This document shows positions 19,988 through 30,484 of a stretch of DNA of 64,000 nucleotides, one piece after another (the stretch's first letter is position 1; every line of letters begins with the position of its first letter). The notes beneath the pieces are model-generated. The model was not told where the DNA came from. It was given only the letters and a program-made list of their open reading frames with translations, and did no database searches. The DNA is taken from positions 24,270,557 to 24,334,556 of the forward strand of contig OY978527.1 of the NCBI GenBank assembly GCA_963854835.1, given 5' to 3'. The DNA comes from Megamerina dolium (lineage: Eukaryota; Arthropoda; Insecta; Diptera; Megamerinidae). The position numbers were made by a program, and so were the translations under genes.

Positions 19988-20492
19988 ACAGACGGCAGCC
20001 TAATTCCGGATTACCGAGTTAATTCGAATTAACTCGGGCATTAACTGAAGCTAATCCGCATAAACTCTATGAGTTAATTCTCAAAATATAAGAGGATTAG
20101 GACAATTTGCTATGGCAACACTGCTGAAAATTGTCTATTGTGAATTTTTCTCGATCCATTTTACAAAATATTAGGTTTGTTCGCTAACAAAAAACTTTCC
20201 ACAATTGTTAACAGTTTTCAACATCAAAAGTGTTGGCGAACAAATAAATCCAGCTGTCAATTACGAACGGTGAATGTCAATTTACAAGTTTCTGATCGTT
20301 TTCAGTTCACATAATTCTTGTAGATTTTCTCATATCGAGAGTGACAGATGACAGAAATTGAAAGTGATAGTAATGTAAGTGAGCAGACCTAATAAAACAG
20401 CCGTTTAGTTAATCCGCAATACTGCCGTCTGTCAGGTTATTATTTTATTCGGATTAAGTGCATCGGTAATCCGGAATTAGGCTGCCGTCTGT
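19988..20492. mobile_element. MITE with ~29-bp terminal inverted repeats
   Basis: ACAGACGGCAGCCTAATTCC begins the left end and continues GGATTACCG. The right end (20464-20492) is its reverse complement. A second copy of the terminal motif (ACTGCCGTCTGTC) lies inside near 20423-20435. The left half also contains GAGTTAATTCGAATTAACTC, a perfect short palindrome. No coding. Flanks show TAGCCTAA on the left and CTATGCTA on the right, not a clean duplication, so the class is uncertain (possibly hAT-like). Confidence 0.8.
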
Positions 20493-20499
20493 CTATGCT

Positions 20500-21050
20500 A
20501 TTAGTTTCAGACTTCAAAAAGAAAGGTTTTATAGTTTTTAAAGGGGTTTAATTTTATAATGGAATTTTATAATAGAACTAAGTGAGCTTTTTAGGGGCTC
20601 GTTCAATTTCTAAGCAAATATGCAGCAATTATAGCGCTCCCTGAAGCCTCTTCCACAAGCTATAATTATTAAAAGTCGGACAATTTACAACAGAGCTATA
20701 GTAAAAAAATAATTTTGGCGGTTGTAAAAGGGTTACGAAAAAAATGGTTTTTGTTCCGTGAAACTTTCCACATAATTTTTCAAACTAGTGCTGAAATTTT
20801 GAGAGTTTTCTTCGTGATCCAGCCTGGTGTGAGTGTGTGAACTAAGCACAACACGCCCATTATTTATGAACTAAACTTTACGGCATAAATTTAAACTTTT
20901 AACGTTTGAAACATTCACATGCAGTTTCTTTGAAGCGAAATATTATTGAACATTCAGTCAAAATAATGACTTTGTATGAATGATATATAAAATAGTGGGC
21001 GTGATACAGAAAGTCTTGACCAAATATAAATATAGTGTATGTTTCCCTCT
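20500..21050. other. Noncoding, possible old family C flank
   Basis: No gene recognised. ACACGCCCATTA near 20850 and GTGGGCGTGATAC near 20996 resemble family C motifs, so a degraded piece of that repeat may extend here. Confidence 0.3.
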
Positions 21051-21054
21051 CCCG

Positions 21055-22620
21055 CTCGTAATTATACCCTGCATAATGCAATATGCATGGTATATTCATT
21101 TCGGTCAGATGTTTGTGTCCACTTGAAGGAATCTCCGGAGATATAGACATGGATATATATTCGTGATCAGCGTCGATTAAATTTTCGATTTAACGATGTC
21201 CGTCCGTCTGTCTGTCACCTGGCTGGTTCGCACGATAACTTGAGTAAATATTGAGCTATTTCGATGAAATTTGGCATAAGTAATCTATGATCCAAGAGTA
21301 CGGAGGGGATTGATATTGAGCATGATCGGTCAATAACCACGCCCACACCAAGCATTCAAAGCGACTAACCTCGAAATTTTCAAAATCTTTAACTTGCTAT
21401 AACTCACATAATATACCACTTGGGACAACAATATTTTGCACATAGAGTTATATTATACTAATATATAACCTCGCCAAAAGTGGGTGAGCCACGCCTACTT
21501 TCTAGAGTAGCTCCCATACAGTGTCTGTACTTCTTTTAAATTGAAACTGCTGTAACTTCTACAATCTTCAGTCCAGAATAACCATAATTGACACTTAGAT
21601 TAACACGGCAGTCAGAAATAATATGGCAGAAAATCAATGTGCCACGCCCACTCCTTTTTGGGTCTCCCATACAAAGTTGCGGAAATTAAAAAAAATGTTA
21701 CCGGTTATAACTTGCAAACTATTCAGCGTAGAATAACGAGATTTAAGGTGTGGATTATTATTGTACGAGCAACTAGGCTCACAGAAAATGGCCGCACCAC
21801 GCCCAGTGTTTATCGTAGCCCCCATACAAATTTTAAATTGAAACAGCTGTAACTTCGGCAATCTTCTGTCTAGAATAACCATAATTGACACTTAAATTAA
21901 TATCGTAGTCGGCAAAAATCTGGCAGAAAATCAGTGTGCCACGCCCACTCCTTCATGGGTCTCCCATACAAAGTCGAGTGAATTAAACTAAAATTTTAAG
22001 CTCCATAGCTTACAAACCATTTAGCCTAGGACAACGAGACTTAGGGTATGGATTAGTATTGTACGAGCAACTAGGCTCACAGAAAATGGGCGCACCACGC
22101 CCAGTGTTTATCGTAGCCCCCATACAAATTTTAAATTGAAACAGCTGTAACTTAGGCAATCTTATGTCTACAATAACCATAATTGACACTTAAATTAATA
22201 TCGTAGTCGGAAATAATCTGGCGAAAAATCTGCGTACCACGCCCACTTCTTATTGGGGCTCCCATACAAAGTTGAGGAAATTAAACAAAAATGTTAATCA
22301 CCATAACTTAGAAACTATTCAACGTAGGACACCAAATTTAAGGTGTGGATTAACATTGAAAAATTAATTGGATTTACTAGAAAGTGGTAAGCCACGCCCA
22401 CTTTTTAAATAGCTCCCATACTAAGCCTCGGAATTATCTTAAAATCCTTTTACTTCGTCAAAGTCAACCATATTTCGGGTGTAAATTAGTAGTATATGCA
22501 AAAATTGTTTCTCGAAAAGTGGAAATAAAAGAAAAGTTGGATATTCGAGTAAACTTTTTATATACAAATCTACATATGCAGGGTATAGTTTGGTCGGCCC
22601 CAGCCGACTGTAAGGAGATT
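21055..22620 (+). repeat. Family C dispersed repeat, full-size copy
   Basis: Bounded by TATACCCTGCAT at 21064 and ATGCAGGGTATA at about 22576-22587, which are inverted relative to each other. The body has a CCGTCCGTCTGTCTGTC tract, a block AATATTGAGCTATTTCGATG, and repeated units holding GCCACGCCCACT followed by TCCCATACAAA, recurring roughly every 300 bp (about 21630, 21940, 22240, 22390). No open frame. Copies are at 39790-41190 (minus), 59955-61110 (plus) and a worn one at 29215-29620 (minus). Repeat class unknown. Confidence 0.8.
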
Positions 22621-22974
22621 TTTTTCAACTAGTTTTGTTGATTTTTTTTAAACGTAGACAATTACTGCAGAAAGCAAAAGAGAAATTAAATAAAATAAGC
22701 TCACGGTTTTGTATGAGCCACATAGGATGTACCATCTGCATACACATAGTTTAAATTTAAATACGTTTTAATAACAATATATTAATTCATGTACCTTCAG
22801 AAGCTGGCATCATTAATCGATTTAAAGAAGAGACTTGGAATGTGAGCTATATAAAATAGTGGGCCATAATTCACCAAATATTTAAACTTCACAAATTTTT
22901 AACTACATAGACTGGCACAATTTACATATGTAATAACACTGAGTCATAGTCCGGTAAAGGATTAATTCTACACA

Positions 22975-23425
22975 ACGATGTCTACGACCGATGTCGGTAT
23001 TCTTGCGAAGCTCATTATCTTTGTAGAATGACACTGCATAATTCACGTTGTGCAATGAAAATTGGAAAGGACCTCTCCCCGCCGCTGAATACCGAACGTG
23101 TTTTCAGACAAGGTGATTCGTTATCGTGCGACTTCTTTAATCTTAGTATGAAGAAAATAATACGAGCTGCTAATCGAAAACATAATGGCGCTATCTTCAA
23201 CAAATGCTGTTATGCTGTTCGCGTATTCACATAATCGACATGAACACACAAGCAGTCAGTACAGCATTCTCAGAGTTGGAAAGAGAGTTGTGTTGAACGA
23301 AGGCAATAAGTACTCATTTGAAGTTATGAAGGACTTTGTCTGTCTTGGAACCAGCATTAACACCAGTAATAGCGTCAACTTGGAGATATTACGAAGAATT
23401 ACTCTTAGATTAATGTCAGAGTGAA
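22975..23425 (+). pseudogene. Family A fragment, RT region
   Basis: Begins with the C(T/A)GATGTCGGTATTCTTGCGAAGCTCA-like block seen in other copies and encodes FRQGDSLSCDFFNLSMKKII and HNGAIFNK. The YADD segment is destroyed by a deletion at about 23220. It then reads YSFEVMKDFVCLGTSINTSN and stops at about 23420. Confidence 0.7.
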
Positions 23426-23934
23426 CTTGAAGCTGTACGATGCTTGATGCGATTCTGTTTCATGCTATAAACAAAGCTGTACCTGTCAGAGTGAAAGCGA
23501 TTTTAGTATTGTGTGTTGTTGAGCGATGAATGTCAAAAAAAGTTTAAATATTAAATATCAGCAGCAAAATATCAGTTTTTTTATGATAAATCCTACAATA
23601 CAGACAGGACAGGACAGGACAGAAAATGGTAACTTTCATATAAATAAGGGTGGAATGAAACATGCTGAATTTCGCAGCGTTTATAAAGATAAATTTTATA
23701 ATTACTCAAGCATGTCTATAAGCACATTTTCATTTCAACAGCAACACCTTGTAACTGTTTATTATTTTGTTGTGATAACATTTTTTTTTTTTTTTGATCT
23801 CACAAAGAAGGACATGGAAATATTTCACTTATCAAAGTTTCTACATTTATTTCCAATTTCCACTTATTAAATGAAATACATAACAAGACAAATTTGAGAC
23901 AACAAGCAGCAAAGCAGTTTTTTCATAGCTTTGT

Positions 23935-24250
23935 TGTTGTTGCAAGCTGCATTAACCGGTTGTTGGGGTGTGATGAAAGCTGGCAGGAATGAATAAATTG
24001 TTGCGAAAGCAGTTCGTTGTCCTGACGCACTTTTAGCATTCGCGTTTCCTGATGTAAGTGATCCTCATACACCATCTTATGGCAGCCTGTGACAGTGTGC
24101 AAAACAGTATTCTGCCGCCATTGCGTGTCGCTTATGAGTGGCGTCCAAATTGGAGCCGCGTAGTTGATGATCGACCTGCTGATGGCCTTATAGAAGATGA
24201 GCAGCGTCTCCTTGTCTTTCCCCCATCCAGTTTCAGCCAGTGCTTTTTTT
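23935..24250 (-). pseudogene. Third non-LTR family, C-terminal RT-region fragment
   Basis: On the minus strand a continuous frame reads GKDKETLLIFYKAISRS, IINYAAPIWTPLISDTQWRQ, LHTVTGCHKMVYEDHLHQET and LKVRQDNELLSQQFIPAC. This matches the post-RT region of jockey/R1-like polymerases (FYKAI.RS..NYAAP.W, TGC..M....HLH.E...LPV..HNE.L..Q). It is not the same element as families A or B in this window. Only about 100 codons remain. Confidence 0.6.
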
Positions 24251-24354
24251 CATAGCTTTCTAGCTTGTCGCTTCCACAGTCCCTCCTTGCTGCTTTCGGT
24301 TTCGCTCGCACTATGATATCTCTCGCTCGATGGCATATATGGTCACAGTCACAA

Positions 24355-24766
24355 TTGAAAAGTCGAGCCCTCTCGAGAAACGAAAACCACACTCTACAAG
24401 TCTTTCATCATGTCTGTCCTTACATATGGCGCCGAAACTTGGACAATTTCCACCCCAGTTGAGAGAATGTTCGGAGCTTTAGAGAGAAAAGTCTCACGCA
24501 AGATCTTTGGACCTTTAGATCTTTGCGTTGGTGGTGAGTTCGAATAAGGTACAACCATGACAACCACCGACATAGTAAAGTGCGTCAAAATTCAGCGGCT
24601 GCGCCGACTAGGTCATGTAGAGTAAATGGAAAAGCAGGGACGAAGGTGTTATATAAGAACCCGCAGACATAACCTCTGGTGGTAAGACCAAGTACTGGAG
24701 AAGTTGATAATGCTTGGAATTACTAACTGCTAGATTCGGCCTAAATCAATTTTCGGTTGTAATGTA
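24355..24766 (+). pseudogene. Family A fragment, 3' end
   Basis: It matches 1430-1915: SRALSR..., TLQVFHHVCPYIW in a shifted frame, GAETWTISTPVERM, ERKVSRKIFGP, and a decayed end CGGTTGTAATGTAAGTAA. Frameshifts and deletions are frequent. It may be the second half of the copy starting at 22975, with about 930 bp of other sequence between. Confidence 0.65.
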
Positions 24767-24794
24767 AGTAATTACAATGTACTAATTTTAATGA

Positions 24795-24955
24795 TTGTTA
24801 CTGTCGGAAGAATTGCCAATTGCTTGCCGACAGGTGGGTAAAGTTCGAAAGAAAAATCGATATTAATTTTGTTATGCTTCAGCCAGATTGAACTCACAAC
24901 CTACAGATCAGAAGGCCAACACACTAACCACTGAGCTACGGCACATTCAAAATCA
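24795..24955 (-). repeat. tRNA-derived SINE, 5' part
   Basis: On the minus strand it starts GTGCCGTAGCTCAGTGGTTA (an A-box-like region), then a stem of the form GGCCTTCTGATCTGTAGGTT and a degraded B-box GTGAGTTCAAT. The body CGAACTTTACCCACCTGTCGG...CAAGCAATTGGCAATTCTTCC follows, as in the copy at 25155. It lacks the 3' half. It is inverted relative to that copy, 200 bp away. Confidence 0.75.
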
Positions 24956-25154
24956 TAATTATTCGAATAAATTTTTAATTGATTCGTCAATATTTTGATA
25001 ATCGAATAATTGATTAATCAACAATTTGGATTAATCAAATTGTTCATATAAACGATTAATCGCATAGCCCTAATTGATATCTATATATTAGTATTTCTAA
25101 AAAGTTCGGTAAGAAAAATTGTCGATAGATGACTTTAAAATGTAACATCTCTAG

Positions 25155-25525
25155 TAAATTGTGGGTGCCGTAGCTCAGTGGTTAGTGTGTTCGCCTTCTG
25201 ATCTGTAGGTCGTGGTTCAATACCCGGCTGATGCATAACAAATTTTATATCGAAAAGATTTTTCTTTCGAATGGTACCCACCTGTCGGCAAGCAATTGGC
25301 AATTCTTCCGAGAGAAACAACTTGCCATGAAAAAGCTTCTAAAAAGAACTCTGTGACAAAGCTCAGAAAAAGTGATGTCACAAGTGTTCTGCCGTTAGGA
25401 ACCGGCTAAAATAAGTAGGTCCATTCTAATACTGTCCAAAATTTAAGACGCACAACAGTAATAGAAGAGAAGCTCGGCCAATGAGCCCTTTGGGGCTTTA
25501 AGTGCCACATATTTATTTTATTTTT
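25155..25525 (+). repeat. tRNA-derived SINE
   Basis: The head GTGGGTGCCGTAGCTCAGTG, continuing GTTAGTGTGTTCGCC, has a pol III A box. GTGGTTCAATACC is the B box. The putative anticodon arm pairs GCCTT/AGGTC-like strands around a loop that is too long for a normal tRNA. The body carries TTCTTTCGAATGGTACCCAC, TTCTGCCGTTAGGAACCGGC and a 3' part ending near AAGCTCGGCCAATGAGCCCT. Not a functional tRNA. Confidence 0.8.
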
Positions 25526-25689
25526 TTTTTATCTCTAGTAAAATTAATTGCGTCTGGTTTGTTTAGAAGGTGACATTTTAAGCTTCATTTTGTTCGAAGA
25601 CATTATTAAAATCTTATTATTATTATTCTGTGAAAAGTTATCTACGTTGAAAAATTACTGAAAATTTGGAATGTAATCGTCATATTTCT

Positions 25690-27640
25690 TCTACTATAGA
25701 ATAGAAAAGGTAGGAATGCGTCGCAGGCTGCTGAAAAAATTTGTGAAGTATACGGAGAAGATTGACCTAGTAAAGCGAATCAAAATCCAGCAGCTGCGCT
25801 GACTGGGTCATGTCTAGCGAATGGAAGAAGACGCTCCAACGAAGAGAGTATTTAATTTGGCACCCGCTGGAGGACGCAGAAGAAGAGGAAGACCAAACCT
25901 CCGTTGGAAGGTCCAAGTGTTGGGTAACCAGGCGGTGCTTGAAATATCCAATTGGAGCCAGCAAGCGAAGAACAGAGAAGACAGGCGCCGCATTATATGT
26001 TCGGCCTAAATCGATCATCGGTTGTTATGGCCACATAAGAAGAATACGGCGACGATGCTGTAACTAGAAAAACAGCAATGAAGTGGTTTGCTCGTTTTCG
26101 ATCTTATAATTTTAATTTTAAAGATGCACATCTCTCCGGTCGACCAATCACTGAAAAAGTCGAAGAAACCGGGGCTAAAATGAATCGAACAATTTCTGAA
26201 GCGAATGATTACGGGCGATGAAAAGCGGATCACGTACGATAATAATGTGCGAAAAAGATCGTGGTTATGGTCAGCGAACTCTTCCTCGGAATGGTTTTAC
26301 GGCAGGCAATTTTCGATAAACGCTTTCTATTAATCAGCGATAAACAGCAGTTGACCAAATCAAGGCTTGCCCTAAGCTTTGGCGCTATGTGAAGAAGCTG
26401 CAGCTGCAGACTTGCGAATTATATTACAAAATGATTCATCTGCTGAGACTTTTTCAAATCCATTGTTGGCGATTTATAATGAAGGAGTCCCCAGTCGACG
26501 TTTCCACTAATCTGATTTCGTTTCCGTCAAATTTCTGTCACTTCACAACGAGGAAAAAAGAAACTCATTAAAATGTGTTCCCAAACATCGTCCAGAATTA
26601 TGTGAACCACAATTGGTTGAGTGCAAATGCAGTATTGGCAGCGAAAAATAAGTATGTATGTCAGTAACCTGAATTCCGTAATTCAAAATACTATTGCTGG
26701 ATGATTACAATCGTTAAAATATATTGACTGTGTCACTAATTAAGATGAAACAACCAATTCTCCAACGAAATTACTGAATCCGTTAAATTTGCTATAATAC
26801 ATATCATAATTCATAATTCAATCATTCAATTTTTTCGAAACGATACCCTCTGTCTTGTGTTACCGCAAAAAGAGCATAAGCAACAAAGAGGTTTGGCCAA
26901 GGCACAAACTGATTTTGACAGCGTTGTCAGTCTTGAATAACTTATGAAGAGAAAATGCGAAGTGAATATTTCGAACAACGCTTTGAAGCAGTTTTCTTAG
27001 TTTGTCACCATCGTGACTCAAAACTACACATTCCAGTGACTGCCAAAGTAATGAAAAACATCAAAACATAAAGCCAAACGTAGTAATATCACGACAAGAT
27101 TAAATTAACTCCGCTCACCTCCTACGGAATATACGAAGTAGGTCAATAACTCGCTGAAAGTTGAATTAAGGACTTGCCTAGAAGCATTTTTCATACAGAT
27201 CTGACAAATAGTTTTGTTGTAATAGCCATTGGTTACATTTTCGTACAAATGGGAAAAAGTGAATTTCGTATACTCATAAAAAAAATTAGGGTGCAAAAAA
27301 CCATCACACCAACCAAACAAAAGCTGGAAAAGTATTACAGGGACTCTTTACCGTCGATTATAACCATCAAAACTCTAATCAATTTCGTTGCGGTCATTCC
27401 AGCGAAAGGGACGCCAAATGTTCTGGTCAATCAATTGAGGTTACTATTGAAATAATCGATAAAATCCACTGTATGAGTCGAATGAAGAGATCATCGAAGA
27501 AACAAACGTTTATTTTGATGGCCTGGAGAAATCGTATTTTTTGAAGGAAACCATCAAACTAGAGAAATGTTGGACGAAGTGTATCGGGCTAAAAAAGAAG
27601 ACTATATTGAAAAATAAAATATTTTTTGTGCCGAATAAGA
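25690..27640 (+). pseudogene. mariner relic split by family A
   Basis: The left part reads RNASQAAEKICEVYGED at about 25705-25757. After the family A insertion (25758-26045) it resumes YGDDAVTRKTAMKWFARFRS and LSGRPI, the mariner helix-turn-helix region. The right end at 27460-27620 reads EEIIEETNVYFDGLEKSYFL, KLEKCWTKCIGLK and a short tail, the usual mariner C-terminus. The middle (26240-27450) is too worn to align by eye, and the catalytic residues were not found. Confidence 0.6.
25758..26045 (+). pseudogene. Family A 3' fragment inserted in mariner
   Basis: It encodes LVKRIKIQQLR, GRRRRGRPNLRWKVQVLGNQ and ends CGGTTGTTATGGCCACATAAG. It is bordered by ATACGGAGAAGA on the left (25748-25759) and ATACGGCGACGA on the right (26045-26056), which look like a diverged target duplication and restore the mariner frame when one is removed. 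Strong 5' truncation. Confidence 0.7.
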
Positions 27641-27989
27641 TGTTCCTTTTTTCAATTTTCAATGACTTATTGTCTTATGACAAGTCTGATTTCATTAGAA
27701 TATTTTTACAGTATTTATATAATTATAGTTCACCCAGTATTTCCGTACGATGTCCCACTATTCTTATCAATCTTATCTGTTGTCAAAATGACCTTATATA
27801 CATTAGACAAGTATTTCCTTACTCTTGTCTATTTTCATAATCTGTTTGAATCATTAAAACTATAGTAAAAAAACTGATATATTTTCCATATCATACAACT
27901 CAGAAAAGTAATCACATCAACCAATCCATTACCATAAAGTTTTAGTTCATCTCTTATTATTGTACGACACCTACTACTTACGCACTTAC

Positions 27990-28559
27990 CTCATCAGCAC
28001 ATTGTTGCTGTTGTTGTTGCTGGTACTGTTGCTGAGCCCAGTAATCATATGATGGATCAGCAGCTGCATTAGCAGCACCAACAGCAGTACCAGCATCAGC
28101 ATCCAGTGCACTAGATTGTTGTTGTTGTTTTTGTTGTGTAGGGCCATTATAATCATTTTGTTGGTGTTGTTGTGGTAGACCTGGTTGCATATAATTTGCG
28201 TATGGACCAGCAATAGCATCATTAATTGACTGTACATCACCCTGCTGCTGTTGATTATATTCATTAACAGCTTGCTGCTGATAATACTGCTGATAATGCT
28301 CATTATGATTATCAATGGCTACAGCTGGCTGTTGTTGTAGTTGCTCTTGTTGTGATTGCTGCTTATGTTGTTGTTGTTGATCTGTCGCAGTATTATAAGC
28401 TTGTTGCGTTTCCATCACACTATTATATTGCATATTTAATTCACTAAACTGTTTACTAATTTCAGCAAACTGTTGATCAATTTGATTCTGTGTTGCTTGA
28501 TGGTAATTATGTGAATCTTGTATAGTATCCATTGAAGGTGAATTTACATTATATTCCAA
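27990..28559 (-). CDS. Sec16 exon: glutamine-rich segment after ACE1
   Basis: 190 codons in phase 0 at both ends. The acceptor is TTATACTCAG (28560) and the donor GAG|GTAAGTGC (27989). It starts LEYNVNSPSMDTIQDSHNYH and then is dominated by Gln with His, Asn, Tyr and Ala (opa-type CAA/CAG repeats), ending QQQQQQQCADE. In Sec16 proteins this follows the helical ACE1 domain and is low-complexity. The repeat content makes its length likely to vary between alleles. The next exon must start in phase 0. Confidence 0.85.
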
Positions 28560-28642
28560 CTGAGTATAAACGAAAATTATATGTCAATTAGATTAAATAA
28601 ATTAGTTCAGAACATCACCAATAAAGCAATCAGCCAACTCAC

Positions 28643-28843
28643 TTTATATTGTAATGCAATTCCACGTAAATCCTTTAGCCATTTTTGTTCCTCAACATGT
28701 CCACTCCCAGCACCACCTGCACCAATACTATCACCATTTAAATTATTATCTGTATTAAATTCTTGCTGTTGTTGTAATTGATCATCCATTGTTTTTTCCA
28801 ATACAGGATCATAGTATTTTAGACGATCAGCAAATTCATAAAT
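28643..28843 (-). CDS. Sec16 exon: end of ACE1 domain
   Basis: 67 codons, acceptor TTTACAG (28844), donor AAA|GTGAGT (28642). It encodes IYEFADRLKYYDPVLEKTMD, a Gln/Asn/Gly linker, then VEEQKWLKDLRGIALQYK. The first part fits the last helices of the Sec16 ancestral coatomer element. Short introns of 67 and 83 bp separate it from its neighbours. Confidence 0.92.
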
Positions 28844-28910
28844 CTGTAAATAAAAAAAAAAAAAATTAACATCACAAATGAATCATATATATATATAATT
28901 GTATACTTAC

Positions 28911-29042
28911 CTTATTAATGAATGAAGCTTCATATTTGCTGGGGTCACGTTGTATTTGCAATGATATTTGTTCCATGTACATAAGACTTCTTAAATGGTA
29001 ACCATAATCAAGCAGACGTGTTGCAAGTAAATATTTATAAGG
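28911..29042 (-). CDS. Sec16 exon: ACE1 helices
   Basis: 44 codons, acceptor CTTCTAG (29043), donor AAG|GTAAGTAT (28910), phase 0 both sides. It encodes PYKYLLATRLLDYGYHLRSL then MYMEQISLQIQRDPSKYEAS and FINK. The PYKYLLATRLLDYG block is highly conserved in Sec16. It is too short and too interrupted to be found as a plain ORF and was placed by its splice sites. Confidence 0.93.
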
Positions 29043-29214
29043 CTAGAAGAAGAAATATGAGGGAAAGATATCAATAAGTAAAAGGGTAGAAAATTTACAA
29101 GTAAATATGGAGCATTTTAAATGGAAGATAATGGTATCTAATTACAGTTTATTTAGAAAAAAATCGACTTAGTGGTACAAGTGACTATATGGGGATTCCG
29201 AAAAAAAATGTAAT

Positions 29215-29620
29215 CATAAAAAATGGCCTTACAGTCGGCCGACATCCGTCCATAAAGTCATATAAAAGCGAGAGACTACCAAGTTAAGGCCGTTTAAATT
29301 TAAAAAAATACCACGCCTTTGTACAGGAATCACTTTAAAGAGTGGCATGGCGCTTGCGAGATTATCACCTGCGACCTATTTCATTATGAGACTAGTATAC
29401 TTGCTTGGTCTATGTGGGCGTGACACTTAACAGATCATGCCCATTATCAAAACCTCATGAACAAAATTTTTTATAGGTTATAGCGTAAACTAACCAGGTG
29501 ACAAACGGACGAGCATCTCTCAATCGACTATTAGATGACAAGTCTCAAGAAACATATATTTTTCAATATATCTGGAGATTCCTACGAGTTGCTATAAATA
29601 TCTGATCAAAATAAATATAT
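29215..29620 (-). repeat. Family C, degraded copy in a Sec16 intron
   Basis: The minus strand has a worn version of family C: ACAGTCGGC near 29235, GTGGGCGTGAC...GATCATGCCCA near 29417-29445, AACCAGGTGACAAACGGACG near 29492 and TCTGGAGATTCCT near 29569, in the same order as 39790-41120. It is missing most internal units. Confidence 0.55.
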
Positions 29621-29982
29621 CCTAAAAATTTTAAAGGTTATACCTTTATCGAGTTATGTAATTGTGCATTGATTTAGAAGCTTGATGTAAGATACTAGTA
29701 TTGTTCAGTATCCGTCAAAGCTGTTGGATGATGTTTAAACTCACGCCCGACTTTTTTTAAAATAATGATTAAATTTTCTAGATTGCAAATTACCACATTA
29801 TCCGGCATATATCCAGCACAAATCTGGGTTCAAATCTGTATTTTCATACACTGTCCCACTATTTTGACTATGACATACAAGTATCAGCGTATAGTTTGAT
29901 GCAGGGAATTAACGATATAAATTTTTTTTCGCTTATAATTATTATTTGTAACAACTAATTTGTATGTTGCATATTAACTGTT

Positions 29983-30375
29983 GTGGGTGCCGTAGCTCAG
30001 TGGTTAGTGCGTTGACCTTCTGATCTGTAGGTCGTGGGTTCAATCTCCGGATGAATCAGAGCAAAAATTAATATCGAAAAGATTTTTCTTTCGAACGGTA
30101 CACACCTGCCGGCAAGAATTGGCAATTTTTCGGTAACAATTTCCAAAAAATGCTTCTTAAAATAAAGAGCTCTATGACAAAACTTAGTTAAACCTATGTC
30201 ACAAGGGTTCTGCCGTTCGGAACCGGCTAATATAACTAGGTGCCTTTTAATGCTGTCCAAATTTAACACACACAACAGTATTGAAAGAGAAGCTCGGTGG
30301 TATCACAATGGGCTTTTTTGGCCTAAGTGTGTCCTCTCAGAGAGTTGGCAGCCACATAATCTAACCTAATCTATA
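29983..30375 (+). repeat. tRNA-derived SINE in a Sec16 intron
   Basis: GTGGGTGCCGTAGCTCAGTG begins the tRNA-like head and GTGGGTTCAATCTCC is a well-preserved B box. The predicted stem GACCT/AGGTC encloses a 10-base loop. The body matches the copy at 25155 (TTCTTTCGAACGGTACACAC, TTCTGCCGTTCGGAACCGGC, AAGAGAAGCTCGG). It lies antisense to Sec16. Confidence 0.8.
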
Positions 30376-30484
30376 TTAACTCTTATAAGTAAGAAATATT
30401 TTTTTCGTTGCCGATAACTATTGTTCTAGGAATATAAACGTAGTCTAAAATATTTGGTTTATTAAACACACAAATTTTTAACGG

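Noticed and set aside
21055..22620. CRISPR-like or satellite array from the recurring CCACGCCCAC units
   Set aside because: Spacing and unit length vary, the flanks are eukaryotic, and the same structure recurs as a dispersed element.
25158..25230. tRNA gene in the GCCGTAGCTCAGTGGTTAG head
   Set aside because: The anticodon loop is too long, the head is fused to a conserved body present in four copies, and no acceptor stem closes. It is a SINE.
29990..30060. Second tRNA gene candidate
   Set aside because: Same SINE head as at 25158, with the same body after it.
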